Shown: one piece after another, positions 1 to 11,661 of the stretch
How the letters are laid out: the number at the start of each line of letters is the position of its first letter
Numbering within the stretch: position 1 is the first letter of the stretch
Source: Erwinia sp. JUb26
GTDB taxonomy: Bacteria > Pseudomonadota > Gammaproteobacteria > Enterobacterales > Enterobacteriaceae
Direction of reading: 5' to 3'
DNA length: 64,000 bases
Assembly: GCF_003751505.1 (NCBI RefSeq)
Contig: NZ_RJVB01000008.1
Location: forward strand, 62,001-126,000
Made by a program: the position numbers and the translations under genes
The notes under the pieces: generated by a model
Told to the model about the DNA's origin: nothing
What the model saw: only the letters and a program-made list of their open reading frames with translations
The model's database searches: none

Positions 1-961
1 CGTGCATGTGTACCACTCCAAGCAAACGATCGCCGTCGGCCACCATCACGCAGGTAATGTTTTTGTTCTGCATTAAATTCAGGGCGTCTACCGCCAGCGT
101 ATTGGGCCTGACGCGGATGCCTCCACGGGTCATCACGCTCGCGATGCTGGCGTGCTGGATGTCAATGCCCATATCAAATACGCGGCGCAGGTCACCGTCG
201 GTAAAAATGCCTTCAATTTTCATCAGGTCGTTGCAGATGACCGTCATCCCCATATTTTTACGGGTAATTTCCAGCAGCGCATCGCGCAGCGACGCATCGC
301 TGCTGATATGCGGCATCTCGCTCCCGGTATGCATAATATCATCAACCCGCAGCAGCAGCTTACGCCCCAGCGCGCCGCCCGGATGCGACAGCGCGAAGTC
401 TTCGGCGGTAAAGCCGCGCGCTTTGAGCAGGGCGACCGCCAGCGCGTCCCCCATAACCAGTGTAGCCGTGGTGCTGGTGGTTGGCGCAAGGCCCAGCGGG
501 CAGGCTTCCTGCGGCACTTTAACACACAGATGAATATCAGCAGCACGCCCCATCGCGCTGTCGGGGCGGCCGGTCATGCAAATCAGGGAAACTTGCAGGC
601 GTTTCAGCACCGGTATCAGGGCTAAAATTTCGGAAGATTCCCCCGAATTTGAGATGGCGATGACCACATCATTCGGGCTGACCATGCCCAGATCGCCATG
701 GCTGGCTTCGCCGGGATGGACGAAAAACGCGGGAGTCCCGGTGCTGGCAAAGGTAGCGGCAATTTTTTTGCCGATATGCCCGGACTTGCCCATCCCCATC
801 ACCACCACTTTACCGCGGCAGCGGGAAATCAGCGCACAGACCTGGCTGAAGTCGTCATTAATGTATTGATCCAGCTGTTCCAGTCCTTCGCGTTCGGTCT
901 GCAATACCTCTTTTCCGGCTTTTATAAAGTCAAAATCAGTATCGGTAATGATATGCGCCAT
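1..961 (-). CDS. kdsD: Arabinose 5-phosphate isomerase KdsD, 3' end cut by window edge
   Basis: Cytoplasmic isomerase converting ribulose 5-phosphate to arabinose 5-phosphate, the first step toward Kdo for the lipopolysaccharide core. The ATG at 961 opens with MAHIITDTDFDF. About 320 codons are visible of a family length near 328, so only the last few residues are missing. An SIS domain (about residues 40-180) shows GMGKSGHIGKKIAATF and the HPGEASHGDLG sugar-phosphate loop. A C-terminal CBS pair follows, with GIFTDGDLRRVFD and TCVMVADGDRLLG visible. It lies 15 bp downstream of yrbG on the same strand, the E. coli yrbG-kdsD order that leads into kdsC-lptCAB. Confidence 0.96.
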   Translation of the reverse strand, partial: MAHIITDTDFDFIKAGKEVLQTEREGLEQLDQYINDDFSQVCALISRCRGKVVVMGMGKSGHIGKKIAATFASTGTPAFFVHPGEASHGDLGMVSPNDVVIAISNSGESSEILALIPVLKRLQVSLICMTGRPDSAMGRAADIHLCVKVPQEACPLGLAPTTSTTATLVMGDALAVALLKARGFTAEDFALSHPGGALGRKLLLRVDDIMHTGSEMPHISSDASLRDALLEITRKNMGMTVICNDLMKIEGIFTDGDLRRVFDMGIDIQHASIASVMTRGGIRVRPNTLAVDALNLMQNKNITCVMVADGDRLLGVVHMH

Positions 962-976
962 AACTCTTCAGTCCTT

Positions 977-1957
977 TTACCAGAAAGTCACTGAGGGGAA
1001 ACCATACAGCATGACCACCCAGAGGATAAATCCGCACAGCAGCAACGCTCCAGCAACCCGACCAATCCGGCGGTTGCGTTGCAAACAGATCAGCGTAAAC
1101 AGGGCGCTGACGGCCAGCATGACCCAGTAATCGCGGGCAAATGCACTGGCGTCAAAGCTGCCGGGATGAATCAGCGCCGGGATGCCAAGAACAATCACCA
1201 TATTATAAATGTTAGACCCAATCAGGTTGCCGATGGCAATATCATCTTCGCCTTTCAACGCCCCGGCGATCACCGTCGCCAGTTCTGGCAGGCTGGTGCC
1301 CACTGAAATAATGGTCAGCGCAATCACCAGTTCACTGATGCCGAAATAGTCGGCAATCACCGTGGCGTTATCAATCACCATGCGGGTTGAGACCGGCAGT
1401 AAAATCAGCGCAACGGCCAGCCAGAGGAACGCGACGGTATTGCCGACGTCATCACGCGGCAGCTCGGCCAACTGCTCGCGGGTCAGTGTGTCATTATTCT
1501 CACGCTCGGCGCGGCGGGCGATTTTGATGGTACACACCAGCCAACAGGCGGCGATAAAGATCAGCCCCAGTCCGTCATTCCGGCTCAGATAATTGTCGAA
1601 AAGCATGATGCCGCTCAGCAGCGCCACCAGCAGCATCAGCGGCAGCTCGCGACGTATCAGATTTGAATGTACGGTTAGCGGATGCAGCAGTGCCGCACCA
1701 CCGAGGATCAGCAGGATATTGGTAATATTAGAACCGATGGCCGTACCGACGGCGATATCCATTTGACCGTGCGTGGCTGCGGAAAACGAAACAATCAGCT
1801 CGGGGAGGGAAGTGCCGATGCCTACAACGGTCATCCCAATAATAAGCGGCGGGATCCCCAGTGAACGACACAAAATGGCTGCGCTAAACACAAGACGATC
1901 GGCCCCATAAACCAGTAAGGCTAAACCGATAATCAATAGTGCTATAGCTACGAGCAT
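977..1957 (-). CDS. yrbG: Calcium/sodium antiporter family protein YrbG
   Basis: Inner-membrane cation exchanger of the CaCA superfamily; its physiological substrate in enterobacteria is not settled. The 326 residues match the family length and form about ten hydrophobic segments in two halves. Each half carries the alpha-repeat signature GTSLPEL, at about residues 48-54 and again near 215, where the acidic residue is expected to bind cation. It is the first gene of a minus-strand operon with kdsD 15 bp downstream and diverges from mlaF. A role in lipopolysaccharide transport is suggested only by position. Confidence 0.94.
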   Translation of the reverse strand: MLVAIALLIIGLALLVYGADRLVFSAAILCRSLGIPPLIIGMTVVGIGTSLPELIVSFSAATHGQMDIAVGTAIGSNITNILLILGGAALLHPLTVHSNLIRRELPLMLLVALLSGIMLFDNYLSRNDGLGLIFIAACWLVCTIKIARRAERENNDTLTREQLAELPRDDVGNTVAFLWLAVALILLPVSTRMVIDNATVIADYFGISELVIALTIISVGTSLPELATVIAGALKGEDDIAIGNLIGSNIYNMVIVLGIPALIHPGSFDASAFARDYWVMLAVSALFTLICLQRNRRIGRVAGALLLCGFILWVVMLYGFPSVTFW

Positions 1958-2184
1958 GAAATGTCCTTTTATCGGATATAATCGTCGGTTGCTGCTGGTG
2001 ACGATGCGTTTCTGGTTACGTTTTTTTAATGCCGGTGATTTTGACGGTCTAAAGCGAAAAAGTAAAACGTATGCCAGCTTTCGCTAAGTGATTGCGGTAA
2101 GTTTCTGTAAAAGTGTCCAGCCCGGCGGTTAATGCGTTACCATCGGAAGTATATTTAACGCCTGAAATGAGGATTGAGGTAACT

Positions 2185-2997
2185 ATGAGCCAGACGGAAA
2201 CGAATTTGGTAGATGTCCGGGATGTGTGTTTTTCCCGTGGCAACAGGCCTATTTTCGATAACATCTCGCTTACGGTGCCCAAAGGGAAAATCACCGCTAT
2301 CATGGGACCCTCTGGCATTGGTAAAACCACGCTACTGCGTTTGATCGGGGGCCAGATAGCGCCCGACAGCGGCGAAATCTGGTTCAACGGTGAAAATATC
2401 CCCACGCTTTCGCGTTCTCGCCTGTATGCCGCCCGCAAAAAAATGAGCATGCTTTTTCAGTCCGGTGCCTTGTTTACCGACCTTAACGTGTTTGATAACG
2501 TTGCCTGGCCGCTGCGCGAGCATACTCAACTGCCCACGCCGCTACTGCACAGTACGGTGATGATGAAGCTGGAGGCGGTGGGGCTGCGCGGTGCCGCCAC
2601 GCTTAAACCTTCTGAGCTATCCGGCGGGATGGCACGTCGTGCTGCGCTGGCCCGCGCCATCGCGCTTGAGCCCGATCTGATTATGTTTGATGAACCTTTC
2701 GTCGGCCAGGATCCCATTACTATGGGGGTGTTGGTGAAGCTTATTGACGAACTAAATCATTCACTGGGTGTCACTTGCATTGTGGTTTCCCACGATGTGC
2801 CTGAAGTTTTGAGCATCGCGGATTACGCGTATATCATCGCCGACCAAAAAGTGGTTGCTCAGGGTACGGCGGCTCAGCTGCATGATAATAAGGATGCGCG
2901 CGTGCGTCAGTTTATTGATGGCATTGCCGATGGGCCGGTACCGTTTCGTTTTCCGGCGGGAGATTATCTTCACGATTTAGTCGGCTCAGGGAGTTAA
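2185..2997 (+). CDS. mlaF: Phospholipid ABC transporter ATP-binding protein MlaF
   Basis: ATPase of the MlaFEDB inner-membrane complex, which moves phospholipid between the inner membrane and periplasmic MlaC to keep the outer membrane asymmetric. The 270 residues show Walker A (GPSGIGKT, 41-48), the ABC signature [11 protein letters not shown] and Walker B with [14 protein letters not shown] chose the ATG at 2185 because TTGAGGT precedes it at good spacing and [11 protein letters not shown] matches the family N-terminus; in-frame ATGs farther upstream would add 24 unconserved residues. It is the first gene of mlaFEDCB, 7 bp before mlaE. Confidence 0.97.
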   Translation: MSQTETNLVDVRDVCFSRGNRPIFDNISLTVPKGKITAIMGPSGIGKTTLLRLIGGQIAPDSGEIWFNGENIPTLSRSRLYAARKKMSMLFQSGALFTDLNVFDNVAWPLREHTQLPTPLLHSTVMMKLEAVGLRGAATLKPSELSGGMARRAALARAIALEPDLIMFDEPFVGQDPITMGVLVKLIDELNHSLGVTCIVVSHDVPEVLSIADYAYIIADQKVVAQGTAAQLHDNKDARVRQFIDGIADGPVPFRFPAGDYLHDLVGSGS

Positions 2998-3004
2998 CAG
3001 ACTG

Positions 3005-3787
3005 ATGTTTCTACGAGCGCTGGCGTCATTAGGACGTCAGGGAATTAATACCTGCGCCGCCTTTGGCCGTGCCGGGTTGATGCTGTTCCATGCGCTGGTC
3101 GGCGTCCCCAGCTTTCGCAAGCATGCGCCGCTGTTGGTAAAGCAGCTGTACAGCGTTGGCGTATTATCGCTGTTGATCATCGTGGTTTCCGGCTTATTCA
3201 TTGGTATGGTGCTGGGCCTTCAGGGCTACCTGGTGCTGAATACCTATGGTGCGGAAAGCAGCCTGGGGATGCTGGTGGCCCTGTCGCTTCTGCGCGAGCT
3301 GGGGCCGGTGGTGACCGCACTGCTTTTTGCCGGGCGAGCCGGTTCAGCGCTGACCGCTGAGATCGGCCTGATGAAAGCCACGGAACAGCTTTCCAGTATG
3401 GAAATGATGGCGGTTGACCCGCTGCGGCGTATTGTTTCACCGCGCTTCTGGGCGGGGGCGATCAGTATGCCTCTGCTGACGCTGATTTTTGTCGCCGTAG
3501 GGATCCTTGGCGGTGCGTTAGTCGGCGTGAGCTGGAAGGGGATCGACAGCGGCTTCTTCTGGTCAGCGATGCAGAATGCGGTCGATGTGCGTACTGATAT
3601 TATTAACTGCGTGATTAAAAGCCTCGTGTTTGCGATTACCGTGACCTGGATTGCGCTGTTTAACGGCTACGACGCCATTCCGACGTCTGAAGGGATTAGT
3701 CGGGCAACAACGCGTACTGTGGTACATGCCTCTCTGGCAGTGCTCGGTCTGGATTTTGTGCTTACGGCACTGATGTTTGGGAATTAA
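3005..3787 (+). CDS. mlaE: Phospholipid ABC transporter permease MlaE
   Basis: Integral inner-membrane permease of the Mla complex; two copies are expected to form the lipid pathway under the MlaD hexamer. The 260 residues equal the usual length and hold five to six hydrophobic segments. The conserved cytoplasmic stretch [20 protein letters not shown], typical of the MlaE/YrbE family and thought to contact the ATPase, is intact. It begins 7 bp after mlaF and ends just before mlaD, so all five mla genes read as one transcript. Confidence 0.97.
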   Translation: MFLRALASLGRQGINTCAAFGRAGLMLFHALVGVPSFRKHAPLLVKQLYSVGVLSLLIIVVSGLFIGMVLGLQGYLVLNTYGAESSLGMLVALSLLRELGPVVTALLFAGRAGSALTAEIGLMKATEQLSSMEMMAVDPLRRIVSPRFWAGAISMPLLTLIFVAVGILGGALVGVSWKGIDSGFFWSAMQNAVDVRTDIINCVIKSLVFAITVTWIALFNGYDAIPTSEGISRATTRTVVHASLAVLGLDFVLTALMFGN

Positions 3788-3791
3788 TTCG

Positions 3792-4346
3792 ATGCAAACG
3801 AAAAAAAGCGAAATTTGGGTAGGTGCCTTCTTGCTGTTAGCGCTTTGCGCGATCGTTTTCCTCTGTCTGCGCGTTGCCGACCTGAAGTCCCTCGGCAATG
3901 AACCGACCTGGAAACTCTATGCTACCTTTGACAATATTGGCGGCCTGAAATCAGGATCGCCGGTGAAAGTCGGTGGCGTGGTGATTGGCCGCGTATCGGA
4001 TATCACGCTGGATCCGAAAAATTATTCACCGCGGGTCACCATGGATATTGACGAGAAATATAACAATATCCCCGATACCAGTTCGCTGGCTGTGCGCACG
4101 TCTGGCCTGCTGGGCGAACAGTATCTGGCGATGAATATCGGCTTCGATGACCCGGAAATGGGGACCGCAACGCTGAAAGACGGCAGCACGCTGCAGGACA
4201 CCAAGTCGGCAATGGTGCTGGAAGATCTCATCGGTCAGTTCCTCTATAAGAGTGGAAATGGCGATGATAAGAGCGCAGATAAGGCAGATGATAACGGTGC
4301 CTCTGAGCCACCGGCTGCAGCTAACACTCCACAAGAGGATAAGTAA
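3792..4346 (+). CDS. mlaD: Phospholipid-binding MCE protein MlaD
   Basis: Membrane-anchored periplasmic MCE-domain protein that forms a hexameric ring on MlaE and receives lipid from or passes it to MlaC. The 184 residues begin [13 protein letters not shown] and have one transmembrane anchor (about 7-27). The MCE domain follows with the typical [20 protein letters not shown]. The tail is hydrophilic and low-complexity (about 155-184). The ATG at 3792 fits the family; another in-frame ATG at 3777 lies inside mlaE. The stop overlaps the mlaC start as TAATG. Confidence 0.97.
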   Translation: MQTKKSEIWVGAFLLLALCAIVFLCLRVADLKSLGNEPTWKLYATFDNIGGLKSGSPVKVGGVVIGRVSDITLDPKNYSPRVTMDIDEKYNNIPDTSSLAVRTSGLLGEQYLAMNIGFDDPEMGTATLKDGSTLQDTKSAMVLEDLIGQFLYKSGNGDDKSADKADDNGASEPPAAANTPQEDK

Positions 4347-4981
4347 TGTTTAAACGTTTACTGATGGTGGCAATGCTGATCGTTGCCCCGATTGCGGCTA
4401 ACGCGGCGGCTGATAAAACCAATCCCTATTCGGTGATGAACGAAGCGGCAGCAAAAACCTTCGACCGGTTGAAGAACGAACAGCCTAAGATCAAGCAGGA
4501 TCCCAACTATCTGCGCCAGGTTGTCAAAGATGAACTGCTGCCGTACGTGCAGGTGAAATATGCCGGTGCTCTGGTGCTGGGTCGCTATTACAAAGAGGCT
4601 ACTCCGGCGCAGCGAGAAGCCTACTTCAGTGCTTTCGGCGACTATCTGGCGCAGGCCTATGGTCAGGCGCTGGCGCTTTACAACGGTCAGACATACCAGA
4701 TTGCTCCCGAGCAGCCGCTGGGCAATGCCGATATCATCGCTATCCGCGTCACCATCATCGACAAAAACGGCCGTCCGCCGGTGCGTCTGGATTTCCAGTG
4801 GCGTAAGAACAGCCGTACGGGCGAATGGCAGGCCTATGACATGATCGCCGAAGGCGTCAGCATGATCACCACCAAACAAAACGAGTGGAGTGACATTCTG
4901 CGCCAGAAAGGCATCGACGGTTTAACCGAGCGGCTGAAATCTTACGCGAAACAGCCAATCACGCTGGACAAACAGCAGTGA
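4346..4981 (+). CDS. mlaC: Periplasmic phospholipid-binding protein MlaC
   Basis: Soluble periplasmic shuttle carrying phospholipid between the outer-membrane MlaA complex and inner-membrane MlaFEDB. The 211-residue precursor has a clear signal peptide ([20 protein letters not shown]), with cleavage expected after residue 20 or 21. The mature domain contains [18 protein letters not shown] and [18 protein letters not shown], both typical of the MlaC/Ttg2D family. Its ATG overlaps the mlaD stop by one base and its stop overlaps the mlaB start, so translational coupling along the operon is likely. Confidence 0.97.
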   Translation: MFKRLLMVAMLIVAPIAANAAADKTNPYSVMNEAAAKTFDRLKNEQPKIKQDPNYLRQVVKDELLPYVQVKYAGALVLGRYYKEATPAQREAYFSAFGDYLAQAYGQALALYNGQTYQIAPEQPLGNADIIAIRVTIIDKNGRPPVRLDFQWRKNSRTGEWQAYDMIAEGVSMITTKQNEWSDILRQKGIDGLTERLKSYAKQPITLDKQQ

Positions 4982-5286
4982 GCAGCATGACGCCAGGTTT
5001 GCTTAACTGGACGGTGGAATCGGGCCTGCTGCGTCTTAGCGGTGAGCTTGAGCGTGAAACCCTGCTGCCGCTCTGGCAGCAGCGGGATGAATTAATGCAG
5101 CAGGCGGATGCCATTGATGTGTCCAGCCTTGGACGCGTTGATTCTGCAGGGCTGGCGCTGCTGGTCCATCTGCGGCAGATCGTGTTGCAAAGAGGCAAAA
5201 CGCCTCGTTTCACCGGCATCACTGATAAGCTACGTTCGCTGATTACCCTGTATAATCTTCAGGAAATTATTGCGGATAATCGCTGA
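4978..5286 (+). CDS. mlaB: STAS-domain lipid-asymmetry protein MlaB
   Basis: Small cytoplasmic STAS-domain protein that binds MlaF and supports assembly and activity of the ABC complex. It reads 102 residues from a GTG whose GTGA overlaps the mlaC stop, or 99 residues from an ATG at 4987; neither start has a strong Shine-Dalgarno, so the start is uncertain. The STAS signature [19 protein letters not shown] is near residue 50. E. coli MlaB is 97 residues. This is the last gene of the mla operon. Confidence 0.92.
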   Translation: MSSMTPGLLNWTVESGLLRLSGELERETLLPLWQQRDELMQQADAIDVSSLGRVDSAGLALLVHLRQIVLQRGKTPRFTGITDKLRSLITLYNLQEIIADNR

Positions 5287-5513
5287 TTGCGGATACGGCG
5301 GCGCTTGCCGCCGTGTCAATCGGAACATATTGAGTTCGTTGATCTTTGTCTTCCTGTCTGCTTCCCCAATCCAACAGACTTACGCTGCTTATAGCGTTAT
5401 TCATTCTCATTTAGCCTTTTTCTGATGACCCTGGCATTTTTTGCTTGTTTAAGAGTAAGGCAGATTCCACTAATATGTGTGCCTGTTTATTATCAGGTGA
5501 ATTTGAAAGCATC

Positions 5514-5768
5514 ATGGAAAATAGTGAAATTCAGTCCGTGCTTATGAGCGCGTTACCGCTGCAGGAAGTCCACGTTACCGGCGACGGCAGCCATTTTCAG
5601 GTGATCGCCGTGGGTGAATTATTCGGTGAACTGAGCCGCGTGAAGAAGCAGCAGACGGTCTATGCACCCCTGATGGCCTACATTGCGGACAACCGTATTC
5701 ACGCCGTTTCAATCAAGACTTACACTCCTGAAGAGTGGGCGCGTGACCGTAAGTTAAACGGTTTCTAA
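5514..5768 (+). CDS. ibaG: BolA-family acid-stress protein IbaG
   Basis: BolA-like protein of the family that partners monothiol glutaredoxins in iron-sulfur handling; E. coli IbaG is induced by acid. The ATG at 5514 gives 84 residues ([21 protein letters not shown]), the same length as the E. coli protein. An in-frame ATG at 5475 would add an unconserved 13-residue extension. The helix-turn BolA region with [20 protein letters not shown] closes the protein. The gene lies between mlaB and murA, its conserved enterobacterial position, with 227 bp of upstream non-coding DNA. Confidence 0.93.
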   Translation: MENSEIQSVLMSALPLQEVHVTGDGSHFQVIAVGELFGELSRVKKQQTVYAPLMAYIADNRIHAVSIKTYTPEEWARDRKLNGF

Positions 5769-5829
5769 GCGGCAGCTGTCCACCACGCCATGATGTGCTG
5801 GCGGGCTGAGCCGCAGATTTTTGGTCTGA

Positions 5830-7110
<1,281 letters not shown>

Positions 7111-7132
7111 GTACTCTAGCTCATCTCTGCTC

Positions 7133-7164
7133 AAGGGCCGGTCATCAGCACCGGCCCTTTTTTA
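7133..7164 (+). terminator. Intrinsic terminator of murA
   Basis: A 10-bp perfect stem (AAGGGCCGGT with ACCGGCCCTT) and 7-base loop is followed by a T run. It also sits at the 3' end of the convergent sfsB gene. Confidence 0.9.
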
Positions 7165-7422
7165 TTTCCTGATCAGTTTCTTTCGATCGATTAGCTGTCT
7201 GGTTTTCGCATCGTAATAGCGGCTGGGCCAGATTTCCGCCGGATGAATTTCCAGGGCGTTGGCAATCAACCATTCCCCTTTCGGCCACGGTCGGCATAGC
7301 GTATTCGCCAGCGTTGATGAGCTTAAGCCTGCGAGGCGTGACTGCTCGGCGAGCGTGGTGCCTCTTTTACGCAGGGCTGCAATGATGTCGGCAGAATGCC
7401 AGTCATGAGAATCATAGGCCAC
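7162..7422 (-). CDS. sfsB: Ner-like DNA-binding regulator SfsB/Nlp
   Basis: Small helix-turn-helix protein resembling phage Mu Ner. The E. coli homologue (Nlp/SfsB) was described as stimulating maltose-gene expression without cAMP-CRP. From the GTG at 7422 it has 86 residues and reads MAYDSHDWHSADIIAALRKR, then the HTH core GLSSSTLANTLCRPWPKGEW and IWPSRYYD. I chose this GTG because AAGGAG lies about nine bases upstream and the DWHSADI start matches the family; an upstream TTG at 7455 is less likely. It sits between murA and ispB as in E. coli. Confidence 0.88.
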   Translation of the reverse strand: MAYDSHDWHSADIIAALRKRGTTLAEQSRLAGLSSSTLANTLCRPWPKGEWLIANALEIHPAEIWPSRYYDAKTRQLIDRKKLIRK

Positions 7423-7736
7423 GTGCTCTTTCTCCTTGTGCACTTGTGGAAACAACAGGAAACAATCTGTTCAGGGGATGATTGCCGGTGTATTGGTATT
7501 CACCGCGAAAAATCCTGACGATCGTAACGGAACTTATAAGTTGGTTTATATCAACTTGTTTCCTTTAATTTCCAGTAATTTTTATGCCGGCCGCCAGTTT
7601 TGCGTAGCCCCACGCAAAAGTGTCGGAAAAAGATGTAACGTTACATTGTGCAGTTATGCTGGAAAAGAGGCGAAGCAAGGGCAGGGATAATGACAGGGGT
7701 GAGAGGTCAAACGCGCGGTTTCCCGCGCATTTTCAA
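7423..7736. other. sfsB/ispB intergenic region without a recognisable gene
   Basis: This 314-bp gap lies upstream of sfsB and downstream of ispB, both on the minus strand. It should hold the sfsB promoter and the ispB 3' end. I see no conserved protein, repeat or strong hairpin. An ATG-led frame on the plus strand (7436-7690) has no family resemblance. Confidence 0.6.
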
Positions 7737-8711
7737 TCAGAAATCGCGTTGCACTGACATGTGAGCCAGGGCTTCAAGCGCACTGCGCCATGGCGATTCG
7801 GGCAGGACCTTCAGAGCGGTAATGGCTTTGTCAGCTTCCTGCTCGGCGGCATGACGTGTCCACTCCAGTGAACCACACTGGCGCATAGTTTCCAGAACGG
7901 ATTCCAGTAAATGACGTCCGTTACCTTCTTCGATAGCCTTACGGATCATACTGGCCTGTTCAGGATTGCCGTTGCGCATAGCGTGCAGCAGCGGCAGCGT
8001 CGGTTTACCTTCACTGAGATCGTCACCGACGTTTTTGCCGAGGGTTTCGCCATCCGCGCTGTAGTCCAGCAGATCGTCAATCAGTTGGAAAGCGGTGCCG
8101 ATATAACGCCCATAATCCTGCAGAGCCTGTTCCTGCTCGGCGGTGGCACCGGCCAGAATCCCGGATGACTGCGCGGCGGCTTCAAACAAACGGGCCGTTT
8201 TGCTGTAAATCACCCGCATGTAGCTCTCTTCGGTGATGTCCGGATCGTTACAGTTCATCAACTGTAAAACTTCCCCTTCGGCGATCACGTTTACCGCTTC
8301 AGACATCAGCGCCAGCACCCGCAGCGAGCCGAGACTGGTCATCATCTGGAAGGCGCGGGTATAAATAAAATCGCCAACCAGCACGCTGGCCGCATTGCCA
8401 AACGCCGCGTTAGCCGTGGCTTTGCCGCGGCGCATGTCCGACTCGTCAACCACATCGTCATGCAGCAGCGTAGCGGTATGAATAAATTCAATCAGCGCCG
8501 CTACAGCGATGTGCTGCTTGCCGTCGTAATTGTTGACAGCGCGTGCAGCAAGAACGGCGATCATTGGGCGGATGCGTTTACCACCGCCGCTAATAATGTA
8601 ATGGCCCAGCTGATTGATAAGGGATACATCCGAGTTCAGCTGGTCGAGTATTGTCGCGTTGACATCCGCCATATCCTGCGCGGTAAGTTCATTTATCTGT
8701 TCTAAGTTCAT
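7737..8711 (-). CDS. ispB: All-trans octaprenyl-diphosphate synthase IspB
   Basis: Cytoplasmic trans-prenyltransferase that extends farnesyl diphosphate with isopentenyl diphosphate to the C40 side chain of ubiquinone-8 and menaquinone-8. The 324 residues show the first aspartate-rich motif DDVVD (85-89), the GGGKRIRP diphosphate-binding stretch near 42-49 and the second motif LIDDLLDY. It is divergent from rplU with 262 bp between them, the standard enterobacterial arrangement. Confidence 0.97.
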   Translation of the reverse strand: MNLEQINELTAQDMADVNATILDQLNSDVSLINQLGHYIISGGGKRIRPMIAVLAARAVNNYDGKQHIAVAALIEFIHTATLLHDDVVDESDMRRGKATANAAFGNAASVLVGDFIYTRAFQMMTSLGSLRVLALMSEAVNVIAEGEVLQLMNCNDPDITEESYMRVIYSKTARLFEAAAQSSGILAGATAEQEQALQDYGRYIGTAFQLIDDLLDYSADGETLGKNVGDDLSEGKPTLPLLHAMRNGNPEQASMIRKAIEEGNGRHLLESVLETMRQCGSLEWTRHAAEQEADKAITALKVLPESPWRSALEALAHMSVQRDF

Positions 8712-8973
8712 CAGTCTGTTCAGCTATCGCTCGCTCAGTTTGCTGGTATGATAAGCGCCTTTACGCGTGCCTGTGGCATGAAATGTATGACAGATTGTAC
8801 TTGAAAAACACGACGGCGAAAGGTCCCCATTCACGTTGCGTTTTTTTTCTGCAATACAGCGTAACTGGCACTTGTCATTGGCGGCGAAGTTGCGTAGAAT
8901 TCGCGCCCTATTGTGAATATTTATAGCGCAGCCTGATAATCAAAAAAAGGCAAGCGCGAGAGCGGAGTTTTAT

Positions 8974-9285
8974 ATGTACGCGGTTTTCCAAAGTGGTGGT
9001 AAACAACACCGAGTAAGCGAAGGTCAGACCGTTCGCCTGGAAAAGCTGGACATCGCAACCGGCGAAACCATTGAGTTCGACCAGGTTCTGATGATTGCCA
9101 ACGGCGAAGACGTTAAAATCGGTGCACCTTTAGTTTCAGGTGGCCTGATCAAAGCGGAAATCGTTGCTCACGGTCGTGGCGACAAGATCAAGATTGTTAA
9201 GTTCCGTCGTCGTAAGCATTACCGTAAGCAGCAGGGTCACCGTCAGTGGTTCACTGATGTGAAGATCACTGGCATCAGCGCCTAA
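8974..9285 (+). CDS. rplU: 50S ribosomal protein L21
   Basis: Large-subunit ribosomal protein that binds 23S rRNA. The 103 residues are the full E. coli length, with the [18 protein letters not shown] start and the basic stretch [16 protein letters not shown] near 80-95. It is the first gene of the rplU-rpmA pair, 15 bp before rpmA; AGCGGAG serves as Shine-Dalgarno. The promoter should lie in the 8712-8973 gap shared with ispB. Confidence 0.98.
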   Translation: MYAVFQSGGKQHRVSEGQTVRLEKLDIATGETIEFDQVLMIANGEDVKIGAPLVSGGLIKAEIVAHGRGDKIKIVKFRRRKHYRKQQGHRQWFTDVKITGISA

Positions 9286-9297
9286 GAGGAGATCTGA

Positions 9298-9558
<261 letters not shown>

Positions 9559-9606
9559 GGTTTTCGAGCCGCAAGTGGCTTTCAGGCCACTTAATGCTGC
9601 GAAATG

Positions 9607-9638
9607 AAAAGCCCCGCATTTTAAGTGCGGGGCTTTTT
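9607..9638 (+). terminator. Intrinsic terminator of rplU-rpmA
   Basis: The stem AAAAGCCCCGCA with TGCGGGGCTTTTT closes a short T/A-rich loop and runs directly into a T tract. Confidence 0.9.
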
Positions 9639-9659
9639 ACATTCTACCTGCTGGGAATT

Positions 9660-9991
9660 TTACTGCGTCGACTGGCCTCGCAACAGATCCTGTTTTTGCT
9701 GTACACTTTATGTTCAGTGGTGTTGCTGTCGGTGATGAGTGTTCCTCGCATCGGGCGGGCAGCATCGGTCAGCGTAATAGTGGCGCCGACGTCTTTTTTT
9801 ACGCTGATGTTTTCAGAATTATTATCGCCTGGCGGCCCGATCGTTTTGCCGTTGCGACATTGAAGCCTCAGGGCTTCATCGGAGCAACGAGCAGGGGGCC
9901 AGGTGCCATATTTTCCGCAATGGGTCATCGCTTATGGCCACGGCGGAGCAATCCCGTTCCGATGCACAGGCATCGGGCCACGGGCGAATGA
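9660..9991 (+). pseudogene. yhbE: Remnant of EamA-family permease gene yhbE
   Basis: This occupies the yhbE position between rpmA and obgE. One frame reads LLRRLASQQILFLLYTLC, nearly identical to the second-half sequence of E. coli YhbE as I recall it. After a deletion the frame continues VSVIVAPTSFFTLMFSELLS, matching VSAIITLTPLFTLFFSDLLS. The reading then shifts frame and resumes as GAIFSAMGHRLW through to a family-like end RATGE and stop at 9991. The N-terminal half (about 190 residues) is missing, and the rpmA terminator sits immediately upstream. I infer a dead multi-deletion, frameshifted drug/metabolite-type exporter gene. Confidence 0.83.
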
Positions 9992-9995
9992 GTGA

Positions 9996-11186
<1,191 letters not shown>

Positions 11187-11199
11187 TCTTCGATGACAA

Positions 11200-11228
11200 C
11201 AGGGACGCCATGGCGTCCCTGCTTATTT
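11200..11228 (+). terminator. Hairpin between obgE and entH
   Basis: The perfect inverted repeat CAGGGACGCC-ATGGCGTCCCTG lies 13 bp after the obgE stop. The following sequence is CTTATTTTC, a modest T tract, so termination of obgE is likely but weaker than at the other sites in this window. Confidence 0.6.
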
Positions 11229-11232
11229 TCCG

Positions 11233-11661
11233 CTAGCCGATAATGGTGGTAGTCAGGCGTGAGATACAGCACAGCCGATCGCCATCATCAAAGATCTCAA
11301 TCTGCCAAACCTGGCTGGTCGCCCCGGCGTTTAAAGAACGACACACACCACGCACCGTGCCGCTGAAAACGCCCCGCAGGTGGCTGGCGCTGATTTCTGT
11401 CCCCACCACGTTTTGTCCCGGCTGCGAGCAAAGCCAGCCCGCCATCGACCCCAGCGATTCCGCTAACGCCACCGAAGCCCCGCCGTGCAGCAGGCCGAAG
11501 GGCTGATGGGTACGGGAATCAACCGGCATGCTCGCTTCCAGACGGTCGTCTGTCAGATGCGTAAAGCAGATCCCCAGCCCGGCGATCATATTGCCTTCGG
11601 CCATCTGGTTCAGCGCCTCCGTGCTGCTCTGGCGCTTCCACAGCGATTGCGACTTACGCAC
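11233..11661 (-). CDS. entH: Enterobactin-pathway proofreading thioesterase EntH
   Basis: Hotdog-fold thioesterase that clears misloaded acyl groups from the aryl carrier domain of EntB and the NRPS. The conserved part reads LWKRQSSTEALNQM, then PVDSRTHQPFGLLHGGASVA, the family active-site region. No ATG exists near the expected start. I use the GTG at 11661 (142 residues; E. coli has 137) because GGTGGGG lies about nine bases upstream, giving an 8-bp overlap with entA. Longer upstream starts would lie deep inside entA. Last gene of entCEBAH. Confidence 0.88.
   Translation of the reverse strand: MRKSQSLWKRQSSTEALNQMAEGNMIAGLGICFTHLTDDRLEASMPVDSRTHQPFGLLHGGASVALAESLGSMAGWLCSQPGQNVVGTEISASHLRGVFSGTVRGVCRSLNAGATSQVWQIEIFDDGDRLCCISRLTTTIIG

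Noticed and set aside
5297-5316. Hairpin CGGCGGC-GCTT-GCCGCCG after mlaB as a terminator
   Set aside because: The stem is strong but is followed by TGTCAATCGG with no T tract, so intrinsic termination is not supported; ibaG may be partly cotranscribed.
9644-9928. Minus-strand ORF over the yhbE remnant
   Set aside because: The plus-strand frames match YhbE in two blocks; the minus frame has no family resemblance.
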